Below are positions 1 through 10,667 of a stretch of 64,000 nucleotides of DNA, piece by piece. The position numbers were made by a program, and so were the translations under genes. Each line of letters opens with the position of its first letter. Position 1 is the stretch's first letter. The notes under the pieces are model-generated. The model saw only the letters and a program-made list of their open reading frames with translations. It did no database searches and was not told the origin of the DNA. Origin of the DNA: Amorphophallus konjac (Eukaryota > Streptophyta > Magnoliopsida > Alismatales > Araceae). The DNA is taken from positions 508,194,566-508,258,565 of the forward strand of contig CM040121.1 in NCBI GenBank assembly GCA_022559845.1, read 5' to 3'.

Positions 1-1100
1 CCGACCCGCCGATGAAGGGGGTTTTTGCTTTTGACTACCCTTGAAACAAAGATAAAAATAAATAGAAACAAGTGGATTAGAAAACCAAGTGTGTAGTATC
101 AATCCTCAACAAAGATACAACTATGAAATAAGGGCATGAACATACCTTGTGTGTTTTTTTTGGTTTAAACCCCTTAATGAGCAAAGGGAGGGAAATATGA
201 ATGCTAATGCAAATAAATGCTAATGGATGATCTAGCAAAGGGTGCTAGATAGATGATGGACGTGCAGACTAACAAAATAAGAGAAATAGAAAAAAACTAA
301 AAGAGAAGAGTGAAGAACGTGAAGGTTGGCCCTTCAACACCGCTGCAAGCGGCAGGAGAACAGGTACGCAGGTGAGCTCGGGCCGCTATAGGAACAGCCG
401 TAGAGAGAAGGGAGGAGAAGAGTAGAGAACTCAGGTTCTCTCTAACTCCCCAGCAACGTAAACACCTGCAACGTTAGGAAAAGAATGCTCTTTCTCTTTC
501 GTTGGCCCTTCTGCTAATATTCTTTCTTTGTTCTCACGTTGTGGTTAAAGAATCGCCCGCCGGCTTCAAAGGGGATATTTATAGAGGAAAAGATCCTTGT
601 TTTAATGGGATTAAAATAGGGAAATCGATCCTAAGACGTGGATCTACCTTCTACAGAAGGATATGGAGCCAAAAATGATAAGGACGCCATACAGAGGAGG
701 TTGCAGACGAAAAGGACACGGAAGGGAATGAGCGACCAAGACAATGTCGTCAATTAAATGGTTACCCTGGAAATTGTCATTCATTCCTAGAAATTAACGG
801 ACTTTCCATAATTAAAAAGAACAAATGGCGCCTGCTTGAAAAGGCGTTCATTAATGAGCACCCGCTCAAATAGGCGTTGATTATTTGGAATTAATATCCA
901 GTCAAAAATTGAAAAACCAGGAAATGGCGCCCGTGTGAACTGTCGCTCATTCTTATGAGTCGACCTACCGGAGGACCACGTCGACCTATAGTGGAGGAAA
1001 ATGGCGACACTCCAGAAGGGCGTTCATTCAAATGGCGTCTAGAGAACATTCGCTCATTCCAAATAAATCCGAAAAAATAGAAAAACCTTCTTATTGAGCC
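1..1100 (-). other. Possible LTR fragment, minus strand
   Basis: No gene is seen. On the minus strand a TATA-like CCTCTATAAATATCCCC lies at 587-571, and the stretch at 770-1060, upstream of it in that orientation, carries repeated AATGGCG...CGTTCATT motifs. A promoter behind short repeats is the layout of an LTR U3 region, but neither end of an LTR nor a target duplication is visible, so this is a weak call. Confidence 0.25.
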
Positions 1101-1930
1101 AGTAATAAAGTCCACTTTGGGACATTACGTCGTGACATGAAATTTACTGAACATAGTATCGATTTTGGCATGTCTAAAGCAAGTTCTTTTTTGTATACGT
1201 CATTAATTTCATGTAGCCTTGACCATTCCATGTCGACCTCACACCCATCCACTTGGATTAGTGTGATATTCACTTCTATACCTATATATTCCCTTCTACA
1301 TTTTGTAGGTCAGGTCTAACTATCTCAATTACTTCATGACTAGGAGGTTGTAGTCAGATATGGCTAAGAAAATCAAGCTGGCTTTGTCATCTCTGACCAT
1401 ATCCATCTGGGTGTTCATGAGTGTGCCTTCTCATGTGTCAATCGCAAAGACATATTCCAAGATATGTATTTTTTCTGAAAGCGACGTTCCAATATATGAA
1501 TTATCAACCCTTCAGATGAGGAACATGGATATGCAACCAATTTCATGCAGGAAGGGCTCCCATAAGTAGAATAAGCTAATTTCAAATCTTATATAATGTC
1601 ATTTTATTTTCATGTTTTTCTTGGGAAAGTAGATAGTACCTTGTTTCTCTTGGACATAGCATGTGGCATGACTATACTATGCATTCTGTAACCACACATG
1701 TTCTCAAAAAAAGGCACTAAAATCTTATCGTTCCCATGGATCACTCACTTTAGCTCCCATTGCACCTTCTTGCACTCTATTTTATATCCAGTTTCACCTC
1801 TATTTCATTTATTAATTATTTCTTCAATCCACTTATTCTACCTCCTCATTGAACTTTTTATGGATCCTTATCTCTATGACATTTTTTTATTTGGCATTTT
1901 TGCATATAGACTATTTTAGAAGAAAAGTGA
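1101..1930. other. Intergenic, no feature recognised
   Basis: AT-rich sequence with only short chance open frames. No repeat, intron-exon structure or known protein similarity was seen. Confidence 0.5.
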
Positions 1931-2203
1931 TCCTCCATTGCCGCCCTGGTCATAAAGGCCCTCAAAGAGCCCAAGCGCGACCGCAAGAAGATGAAGAACA
2001 TCAAGCACAACGGCATCTCCCTTGATGACGTGGTGGAGATCGCCCTTGTCATGCGGCCTAGGTCGATGGCCAAGGACCCGAGGGGCACTGTGAAGGAGAT
2101 CCTCGACACCTGCGTCTCCGTCGGGTGCACCATTGACATCAAGGACCCCAAAGACCTCCAAACCAAGATTGCGGAAGTGAAGGTTGATGTGCCCCTTGAC
2201 TAG
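1931..2203 (+). pseudogene. RPL12: 60S ribosomal protein L12 C-terminal fragment
   Basis: The reading frame from 1931 to the TAG at 2201 encodes the C-terminal half of the large-subunit ribosomal protein L12 (uL11), including [16 protein letters not shown], the HNG-ISLDDV segment, MRPRSMAKD and [15 protein letters not shown]. The normal protein is about 166 residues; the first 75-80 are missing and a TGA at 1928 closes the frame just upstream. One residue is missing in the usual HNGNISLDDV segment. The piece is GC-rich in an AT-rich surrounding, as expected of a displaced coding fragment. No intron, poly-A tail or flanking duplication was seen, so a processed copy is not proven; capture by a transposon is equally possible because an EGY-like relic follows within 250 bases. 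In the intact protein the role is structural, at the GTPase-associated stalk of the ribosome. Confidence 0.85.
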
Positions 2204-2445
2204 AGAGATGGGGACGAAGGGGAGGAGGCAACGCCTCCGACTGTGTAATTTTCTTCAGTTGCAAATAGTAGATATAACCATACGGTCATTGATTTTCTGA
2301 TGATATTAGCTAATATCTCATGATTGCTTATATTCTTAGCGAGCTATGAGGAAAAAACCATTAATTTTAGGCATGAGTGATTGTATAGAAACTTATTCAG
2401 TTTCTCCAAATTGCTAATTTTAATTTTGCAAACTATTTTTGACAG

Positions 2446-3805
2446 AGTGGGGTGTTGTTCAAGGGCAATCTACGTGGACATGCAACTAAAAGATATGAAA
2501 AGATAGCGAAGTGGGCAGGTGATTCATGTTTTACTTCTCTAATTTGTCTAGTGAAGAGGCCCAATTATTTAGGCATAGTTTTGTGTAATTTCCAGGACAT
2601 TTAATTCACAGGGTAATTTGGTGATCAATAGAAGTGTTTCCTTCTCATCAATCGAGAGGATGATAAACCTGTAGCAGTGGTGGTTCCTAGACAAACACTT
2701 CAGCCTGAATCAGTTAGTATAAAGATGTTGATTCTTTTTGCAAATAATCCTCGATAACTTTTATTTTTTCAAATAATCCTAGATAGCATTTTGTGTACCT
2801 AGTAAGAAGAAAATGTTATAGAAATGATCACTTGATGGTTTGTTGTTTGGCTTCTCTTGCCTAAGATTTGTCTTGATGTGGATCTACAGCTGTACCAAAA
2901 TGGTTTGCAACTGCTACATTTGGACTAGTTTCTGTTTTCACCTTACTACTATGAAATGTACCTGCATTGCAATCAAATCTATTGTATGTTTATTCTGCCC
3001 TTTCATCCATTCATTTTTTTAAGTAACTTTTTTGTTTCTACAATGAAGTGCTTAAGATATATTGTTTATACCTAACAGTTGACATGTCATTTTAACATAC
3101 CTTGCTAGTGACTACCATTTTGAATTGTTCTTTTGATCTCAAATACTGGTATAGTCCTCGGTGGAGGAGAGGGAGGGTCAAACATTATATGGTTATAGGA
3201 ACTTGCCTTATTCATTCTGATCCTTTGTCATGCACATTCTAATAATGAGTTTGTCACACCATATGCTTAATAGTTTTCTTCTTCTTCCTCAAACATCAGT
3301 TCAATCTTTACAACATCATTTTTCATGTCTAATCGCTCCTGTTAGCAACCATTTACCAATAATATCTCTACTTAGCAGTTGGATGACTTTGACATTCATA
3401 TGGAGGGTATAAATATTATCGTTGCTTCACTGATTGCATTCACCAAGGATGCTAAGCCCACGTTATTTTTGTAGTAGAAAATGTTTATTGTGAATATAAA
3501 TCACTTATTAATGATTGAATCCACTTAAAACTACCAAGATTACATTTCATAATCAATCAACAGTCGGTAAACTACCTCTATCATCTCCTGTTCTTTGCTA
3601 TTTCTGGTTTGAACTTTGAAATACTTAGGTTATAATTATTTTAATTCTGGTTTATATCAAAGTATTTTTATGAGAAACCTACACATGTAGAACCATTTAC
3701 TATATGCACTTTTGATGTTCCAGATCCACATTTGACAATATTTGCTTGTTGACGGATGGTCTTCTCGGAGCCCTTGTGACAGCACTTGTTTTGGGAGTCA
3801 ATGAA
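2446..3805 (+). pseudogene. EGY2: EGY2-like S2P zinc metalloprotease gene relic
   Basis: Four exon-like blocks spell consecutive parts of the plastid EGY2-type site-2-protease-like membrane metalloprotease: 2446-2518 (GVLFKGNLRGHATKRYEKIA), about 2612-2712 (FLLINREDDKPVAVVVPRQT), 2890-2983 (VPKWFATATFGLVSVFTLLL) and 3724-3805 (FDN..LLTDGLLGALVTALV). Acceptors and donors such as GTATGT and GTAAGT remain, and the last two blocks join in frame. In-frame stops lie at 2629-2631 (TAG, where family members have Tyr) and 2952-2954 (TGA where an Arg is expected). The last block ends GVNE where the family has GVHE, so the first zinc-binding His of HExxH is lost through AAT at 3800-3802. The N-terminal half, the rest of HExxH and the C-terminal membrane domain were not found. 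Family assignment rests on recognised motifs and is fairly certain; EGY2 rather than a sister EGY is inference. Confidence 0.8.
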
Positions 3806-4610
3806 GTAAGTCATTTTCTAGTTGCAAGTTAGTCATTTTCTAGTTTCTCGAAAATGACATGTATGCAATGATTGTAAATCTGACTGCAACCTGCAATTTC
3901 ACTAATGGGTGGATTGGCATGCTTCAGGCAGGTGATAGCAAGGTATCTAGAGGGTTGTTTTTGATGAGATGCCACATGTATTCTATCTGCTAGTGATTTA
4001 TTGTCCTAAATTTTCATTTATAAGTATGGAGGCTTATTTGCAAAAAAGATATATATTGACCAGGTCTCACCGAAGGTGGAGTTTGAAATTACTTCTCCTA
4101 AAGTTGTTATTACTATTGATAAGTTGCATGGTATTCAGTGTCATCGACTGAAAAAATCAGTCTTGCTCAACATGAAAAATTCAGTGCCATCGACTGAATT
4201 AGCAAGTTTTCTATTTTGCTAAACAGGATTTAAACTCATTTACTTTTCTTTGATGCAAGATTTTTGAAACTCAGTCCTGTGGTATTTCTTAAATATTGTC
4301 GTGTTTAATTTTCAAGTGAAATTACTTATAAATATTTAACTATTTTGCAGGTTATGGTCAATGCATTGAACAGTTCATCTCCCAACTCTTGATTCCCTTA
4401 CTAACATGGTGATATATGTTAAGACCGCCCCCCTCATTTTCGATATATATACTGATTGTAATGTTTACACTAATTTTGATTGTGTATATATTTTCACATA
4501 CATGCACTTATTTATTGTTCATGAAACTTTGTTATATTTTTTGTGATTGCAATGTTGATACATTGCCATAATCATACTTGATGATGATATTTTATATATA
4601 ATATCAAGGT
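3806..4610. other. Intergenic, no gene recognised
   Basis: Follows the EGY-like relic but no further EGY exon was found. A frame at about 4025-4213 is open for some 60 codons (reading YGGLFAKKIYIDQVSPKVEF and onward) and could be a captured exon, but I do not recognise it. A short near-repeat around GCCATCGACTGAA/GTCATCGACTGAA lies at 4138-4200. Confidence 0.4.
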
Positions 4611-5205
4611 ATGGTTTGAATGTGAATGTGCAGATTTCTTGATCTATGTGAATGATATGAATGTGCAAGTTTTACTAGTGCAAATTATCCAAAAGAAGAC
4701 AGATTGTCCTTGGAGGTTATCCCCTTTGCTAGAGAGATCTGGAGATTGTTTCCTCTCCATGAGAATATATCTCATATTTTCAGAGAGGCTAATGTTGTAG
4801 CCGATTCTCTTACCAATTGGGCTTGTCATTCTCATTGTAATTCTTTTTTTAATTCGCAGCATGAGCTTCCCATTCTTGTTAGAGGTGCTGCTAGTCTTGA
4901 TAAGCTAGGTATGCCTAGCCTTATAGCGATGTAATGTTTCTTTTTCATTGATTAATAAAATACCCCCTAGGTGTGACATAGAAAGTGTAGTCCGAATTGG
5001 ATGCACTTTCCATATCACCACTAGGTAGGGCTTTCTATCAAAAAAAAATGAATGTGCAAGTTTTGAATGTGTAAAATTTGTGAATGTGTACAAGTTATGG
5101 TTTGAATGTGAATGTGTAGATTTCTTGATATATGATATGTGAATGATGTAAATGTGTAAGTTTTGAATGTGTGTAAATTTTGTGAATGTGTGCAAGTTAT
5201 ATGGT
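4611..5205. repeat. Two-unit tandem repeat, about 100 bp, interrupted by a LINE
   Basis: Two diverged copies of a unit rich in GAATGTG, AGATTTCTTGAT and TGCAAGTT motifs. The first unit (4611-4673 continuing at 5065-5097) is split by the LINE fragment; the second runs from about 5098 to 5205. The interruption gives a relative age: duplication first, LINE insertion second. Confidence 0.6.
4674..5047 (+). mobile_element. 5'-truncated L1-type LINE, 3' end only
   Basis: About 370 bp of a LINE 3' terminus. The frame at 4704-4934 reads an RNase-H-like tail typical of plant LINE ORF2 (HIFREANVVADSLTNWACHS), followed by a short 3' UTR with AATAAA near 4955 and an A-run at 5040-5048. The insertion is flanked by a perfect 17-bp direct repeat beginning ATGAATGTGC at 4657-4673 and 5048-5064, the hallmark of target-primed reverse transcription. 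Everything 5' of the ORF2 end is missing, so it cannot move. Confidence 0.9.
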
Positions 5206-5339
5206 TTATCTATGAATTTAGTTACAGGTTACCTATGGTTCACATAAGCATTATAGATGAATTTATTACATACATAATTAGTTCAGGTTATCTATGGTTC
5301 AAATGGATTATCTACTATTAGTATAGATTATTTAGGATT

Positions 5340-6003
5340 AAGATTAAAAAAACATTCACCTACGGTTTATTCACGTTACCTACGTTTTATTAACAGCTCG
5401 AAAAATTGTAGGAAACTGTCTATTTGATAAAAGTCGTAGGCAATTACCTACTATAATTATTGTTAGTGAAAACTGCGTAGGTACTTACGCGATAAAAAAT
5501 CATAGGAGAATACCTACGTGACATAAATCGTAGGTAATTGCCTACTACCACCTACGTGACAATAACCGTAGGAGAATACCTACGCGACATAAAATCGTAG
5601 GTAATTACCTACATCCACCTACGCGACAATGACTTTAGGAGAATACATACGCGACATAAATCATAGGTAACTACCAACAACCACCTATGCTATAAAACTG
5701 TCGGAAAATACCTATGCGACATAAATCGTAGGGTATTACCTATTACTAGTATCGTAGGTAAAAACTGCGTAGGTAAAATTTTACCTACGGGATATAATTT
5801 CATAGGTAATGACCACCCTATACCTACGCAACTCTGTCGTAGGTATTGACCACATTATACCTACGGAATTTTGTCGCGTAGGTAAAGATTTACCTACACA
5901 GTTTTTACCAACAACACCGCGCCGTAGGTAAAGGTTTTACCTACGATTTTTTGGCCTTTACCTACCTCATTTGCCGTAGGTAAAAACTAATTTTCCCGTA
6001 GTG
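5340..6003. mobile_element. Right terminal region of a CACTA element
   Basis: The stretch ends TTTTCCCGTAGTG at 6003, the inverse of the CACTACGGGAAAA terminus used by plant CACTA (En/Spm) elements. The preceding 650 bp is packed with direct and inverted CCTACG/CGTAGG motifs, the expected subterminal transposase-binding repeats. No matching left terminus was found between 1 and 5340, so the element is either truncated or begins left of the window; in the latter case the RPL12 and EGY-like relics could be its cargo. Confidence 0.65.
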
Positions 6004-6104
6004 TGTTGGGAGAGCTTAGCAAACCCCTATCAGTAGTAGGTTTGATTAAACACGCATTAAAATCCGAGAAGACAAGGAAAACGGGTGATACGGCGGCCAG
6101 GCTA

Positions 6105-6330
6105 AGTCTCTGATCCGGCGGCCAGAAGATGGGGCATGCCCTGAATCGGCAGCCAACAGATGTAGAGACGCCCATGATCTGGCGGCCAGTGGTGGTGGTC
6201 GATCCGGCGGCCAGATGAGTGGGGTATACCCTGAACCAGCGGCCAACAGATGGAGAGACACCCATGATCTAGCGACCAGTGGCGGGGGTCGATCTGGCAG
6301 CAAAACAAGTGGGGTATATCCCCTAATATG
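6105..6330. repeat. Tandem repeat, about 90 bp, 2.5 copies
   Basis: Units beginning GATCCGGCGGCCAGA near 6111 and 6200, with a decayed third near 6290, share GGGGTATACCCTGAA-like and CACCCATGATCT cores. The host sequence (6004-6380, resuming at 13633) also contains GCCGGATCA motifs on the right of the CACTA insertion, so the two flanks look like one former locus. No gene is seen. Confidence 0.6.
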
Positions 6331-6398
6331 GCGGCTGATGAGAGGAAATGATGAACCGAAGGCCAGGCCAAGGAAACTGACACTACAAGAAAAATCGC

Positions 6399-6800
6399 GG
6401 ATAGCGACCGACCTAGCGGTCGCTATTCAGTCTTAGATCGGTCGCAAATCTGCATTGCGACCGAACAGAGACTATCTAGCGACCGAATATGTCGGTCGCT
6501 ATATACTAGTCGCTATATAGCGACCGACATAATTCGGTCGCAGTATCAGTCGTTACAAGAGACCGATTATAATCGGTCGCCTGATCGGTCGCTAATTAAG
6601 TCGGTCTCAATTCGGTCGCTATCCGGTCTCTAATTATGTTGTATTTTTAAAAATAAAATTAACCTATCGGATTTATTCGGTCTCAATTCGGTCGCTAGTC
6701 GGTCGCCAAGTATAATTATTTAATAAAAGAAATATAACGTATAGTCGCTATTCGGTCGCAATTCAGTCTCCATGCGGTCGCTAATTTTGCATTATTTTTT
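6399..6800. repeat. Left subterminal repeats of the CACTA element
   Basis: Dense direct and inverted copies of GCGACCGA and TCGGTCGCTA just inside the left terminus, mirrored at the right end. In studied CACTA elements such repeats bind the element-encoded DNA-binding protein; that role here is inference. Confidence 0.8.
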
Positions 6801-7332
6801 TTTTAAAAATTTATTTAAACTGATAAATAAATTACCTGATAAATAACAAATTCATAACATAAATATAAAATCAACTACACAGACAACAATATCGACAAAT
6901 CTCAAATTCATCACATACAAACACCTGATAAATAACAATTTCATAAAACAATAATAAATCAACTACACGGATCACAATCTCCACGAACCTCAAATTACAC
7001 ACAATTAAAATAAAATCACAAATTAATCATACATCCATAATAATAAAATGACAACATACACAACTAAAATAAAATCACAAATCCTCCACATATGTCTCAT
7101 CCTGGTCGTCGTCTCGTCCAACATCATCCTGGTCGTCGTCTCGTCCAACATCTCGCGACGGATGATCCTGTATATCATTTAAAAAAATTATAATCAAATC
7201 CTTAATAAAGAAATCAAGCATTAACAAGACTTAATAAAGAAATCAAGCATTAACAAGAGTATGCCAATAGTTTAAGCCAGCTCATTTTCATATATATAAA
7301 TACACACACACAATATAAGTTCAAATTTCATC
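6801..7332. other. AT-rich interior of the CACTA element
   Basis: AT-rich spacer with small local duplications, for example a GTCGTCGTCTCGTCCAACAT doublet near 7106-7153 and an AATAAAGAAATCAAGCATTA doublet near 7203-7252. No coding signal. Confidence 0.5.
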
Positions 7333-10300
7333 TTGTATTTTAAAAATGAAGTTTGAGCGCCGAGCTCAAACCGGGCATCCGATTTGGATTCCGTCAGTTC
7401 TGACAAGTCACTTTCATCTCCCCGGTCGTATTGGAATGATCGGCACGGCCATCCGACCGGTATTTCAAATTTTAGACCCCCGGACCCGTCCTAACAGTTC
7501 ATTTGAACTAAGTGTATTTTAAAAATGAAGTTTGAGCGCCGAGCTCAAACCGGGCATCCGATTTGGATTCCGTCAGTTCTGACAAGTCACTTTCATCTCC
7601 CCGGTCGTATTGGAATGATCGGCACGGCCATCCGACCGGTATTTCAGATTTTAGAACCAAATGCCCCGTCCTAACAGTTCATTTGAACTAAGTGTATTTT
7701 AAAAATGAAGTTTGAGCGCCGAGCTCAAACCGGGCATCCGATTTGGATTCCGTCAGTTCTGACAAGTCACTTTCATCTCCCCGGTCGTATTGGAATGATC
7801 GGCACGGCCATCCGACCGGTATTTCGAATTTTAGACCCCCGGACCCGTCCTAACAGTTCATTTGAACTAAGTGTATTTTAAAAATGAAGTTTGAGCGCCG
7901 AGCTCAAACCGGGCATCCGATTTGGATTCCGTCAGTTCTGACAAGTCACTTTCATCTCCCCGGTCGTATTGGAATGATCGGCACGGCCATCCGACCGGTA
8001 TTTCGAATTTTAGACCCCCGGACCCGTCCTAACAGTTCATTTGAACTAAGTGTATTTTAAAAATGAAGTTTGAGCGCCGAGCTCAAACCGGGCATCCGAT
8101 TTGGATTCCGTCAGTTCTGACAAGTCACTTTCATATCCCCGGTCGTATTGGAATGATCGGCACGGCCATCCGACCGGTATTTCAGATTTTAGAACCAAAT
8201 GCCCCGTCCTAACAGTTCATTTGAACTAAGTGTATTTTAAAAATGAAGTTTGAGCGCCGAGCTCAAACCGGGCATCCGATTTGGATTCCGTCAGTTCTGA
8301 CAAGTCACTTTCATCTCCCCGGTCGTATTGGAATGATCGGCACGGCCATCCGACCGGTATTTCGAATTTTAGACCCCCGGACCCGTCCTAACAGTTCATT
8401 TGAACTAAGTGTATTTTAAAAATGAAGTTTGAGCGCCGAGCTCAAACCGGGCATCCGATTTGGATTCCGTCAGTTCTGACAAGTCACTTTCATCTCCCCG
8501 GTCGTATTGGAATGATCGGCACGGCCATCCGACCGGTATTTCGAATTTTAGACCCCCGGACCCGTCCTAACAGTTCATTTGAACTAAGTGTATTTTAAAA
8601 ATGAAGTTTGAGCGCCGAGCTCAAACCGGGCATCCGATTTGGATTCCGTCAGTTCTGACAAGTCACTTTCATATCCCCGGTCGTATTGGAATGATCGGCA
8701 CGGCCATCCGACCGGTATTTCAGATTTTAGAACCAAATGCCCCGTCCTAACAGTTCATTTGAACTAAGTGTATTTTAAAAATGAAGTTTGAGCGCCGAGC
8801 TCAAACCGGGCATCCGATTTGGATTCCGTCAGTTCTGACAAGTCACTTTCATCTCCCCGGTCGTATTGGAATGATCGGCACGGCCATCCGACCGGTATTT
8901 CGAATTTTAGACCCCCGGACCCGTCCTAACAGTTCATTTGAACTAAGTGTATTTTAAAAATGAAGTTTGAGCGCCGAGCTCAAACCGGGCATCCGATTTG
9001 GATTCCGTCAGTTCTGACAAGTCACTTTCATATCCCCGGTCGTATTGGAATGATCGGCACGGCCATCCGACCGGTATTTCAGATTTTAGAACCAAATGCC
9101 CCGTCCTAACAGTTCATTTGAACTAAGTGTATTTTAAAAATGAAGTTTGAGCGCCGAGCTCAAACCGGGCATCCGATTTGGATTCCGTCAGTTCTGACAA
9201 GTCACTTTCATCTCCCCGGTCGTATTGGAATGATCGGCACGGCCATCCGACCGGTATTTCAGATTTTAGAACCAAATGCCCCGTCCTAACAGTTCATTTG
9301 AACTAAGTGTATTTTAAAAATGAAGTTTGAGCGCCGAGCTCAAACCGGGCATCCGATTTGGATTCCGTCAGTTCTGACAAGTCACTTTCATCTCCCCGGT
9401 CGTATTGGAATGATCGGCACGGCCATCCGACCGGTATTTCGAATTTTAGACCCCCGGACCCGTCCTAACAGTTCATTTGAACTAAGTGTATTTTAAAAAT
9501 GAAGTTTGAGCGCCGAGCTCAAACCGGGCATCCGATTTGGATTCCGTCAGTTCTGACAAGTCACTTTCATATCCCCGGTCGTATTGGAATGATCGGCACG
9601 GCCATCCGACCGGTATTTCAGATTTTAGAACCAAATGCCCCGTCCTAACAGTTCATTTGAACTAAGTGTATTTTAAAAATGAAGTTTGAGCGCCGAGCTC
9701 AAACCGGGCATCCGATTTGGATTCCGTCAGTTCTGACAAGTCACTTTCATCTCCCCGGTCGTATTGGAATGATCGGCACGGCCATCCGACCGGTATTTCA
9801 GATTTTAGAACCAAATGCCCCGTCCTAACAGTTCATTTGAACTAAGTGTATTTTAAAAATGAAGTTTGAGCGCCGAGCTCAAACCGGGCATCCGATTTGG
9901 ATTCCGTCAGTTCTGACAAGTCACTTTCATCTCCCCGGTCGTATTGGAATGATCGGCACGGCCATCCGACCGGTATTTCGAATTTTAGACCCCCGGACCC
10001 GTCCTAACAGTTCATTTGAACTAAGTGTATTTTAAAAATGAAGTTTGAGCGCCGAGCTCAAACCGGGCATCCGATTTGGATTCCGTCAGTTCTGACAAGT
10101 CACTTTCATATCCCCGGTCGTATTGGAATGATCGGCACGGCCATCCGACCGGTATTTCAGATTTTAGAACCAAATGCCCCGTCCTAACAGTTCATTTGAA
10201 CTAAGTGTATTTTAAAAATGAAGTTTGAGCGCCGAGCTCAAACCGGGCATCCGATTTGGATTCCGTCAGTTCTGACAAGTCACTTTCATATCCCCGGTCG

Positions 10301-10667
10301 TATTGGAATGATCGGCACGGCCATCCGACCGGTATTTCAGATTTTAGAACCAAATGCCCCGTCCTAACAGTTCATTTGAACTAAGTGTATTTTAAAAATG
10401 AAGTTTGAGCGCCGAGCTCAAACCGGGCATCCGATTTGGATTCCGTCAGTTCTGACAAGTCACTTTCATCTCCCCGGTCGTATTGGAATGATCGGCACGG
10501 CCATCCGACCGGTATTTCGAATTTTAGACCCCCGGACCCGTCCTAACAGTTCATTTGAACTAAGTGTATTTTAAAAATGAAGTTTGAGCGCCGAGCTCAA
10601 ACCGGGCATCCGATTTGGATTCCGTCAGTTCTGACAAGTCACTTTCATCTCCCCGGTCGTATTGGAA
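7333..10667. repeat. Satellite-like array, 19 units of 179/180 bp
   Basis: Eighteen full units and one partial, starting near 7333, 7511, 7691, 7870, 8049, 8229, 8408, 8587, 8767, 8946, 9126, 9306, 9485, 9665, 9845, 10024, 10204, 10384 and 10563. Two unit types alternate. Type A (179 bp) has TTAGACCCCCGGACCCG; type B (180 bp) has TTAGAACCAAATGCCCCG, and many B units also change CATCTCC to CATATCC. Apart from these sites the units are almost identical. Each unit contains three inverted repeats: TTTGAGC/GCTCAAA, CCGGTCG/CGACCGG and the perfect palindrome AGTTCATTTGAACT. The array stops abruptly at 10667 within a unit, so one boundary is a rearrangement point. Confidence 0.95.

Noticed and set aside
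4025..4213. About 60-codon frame considered as the next EGY exon
   Set aside because: Text does not match the family after HExxH; kept only as an unassigned open frame.
7333..10667. CRISPR-like regular array
   Set aside because: Units are contiguous 179/180-bp repeats without unique spacers, in a plant transposon.
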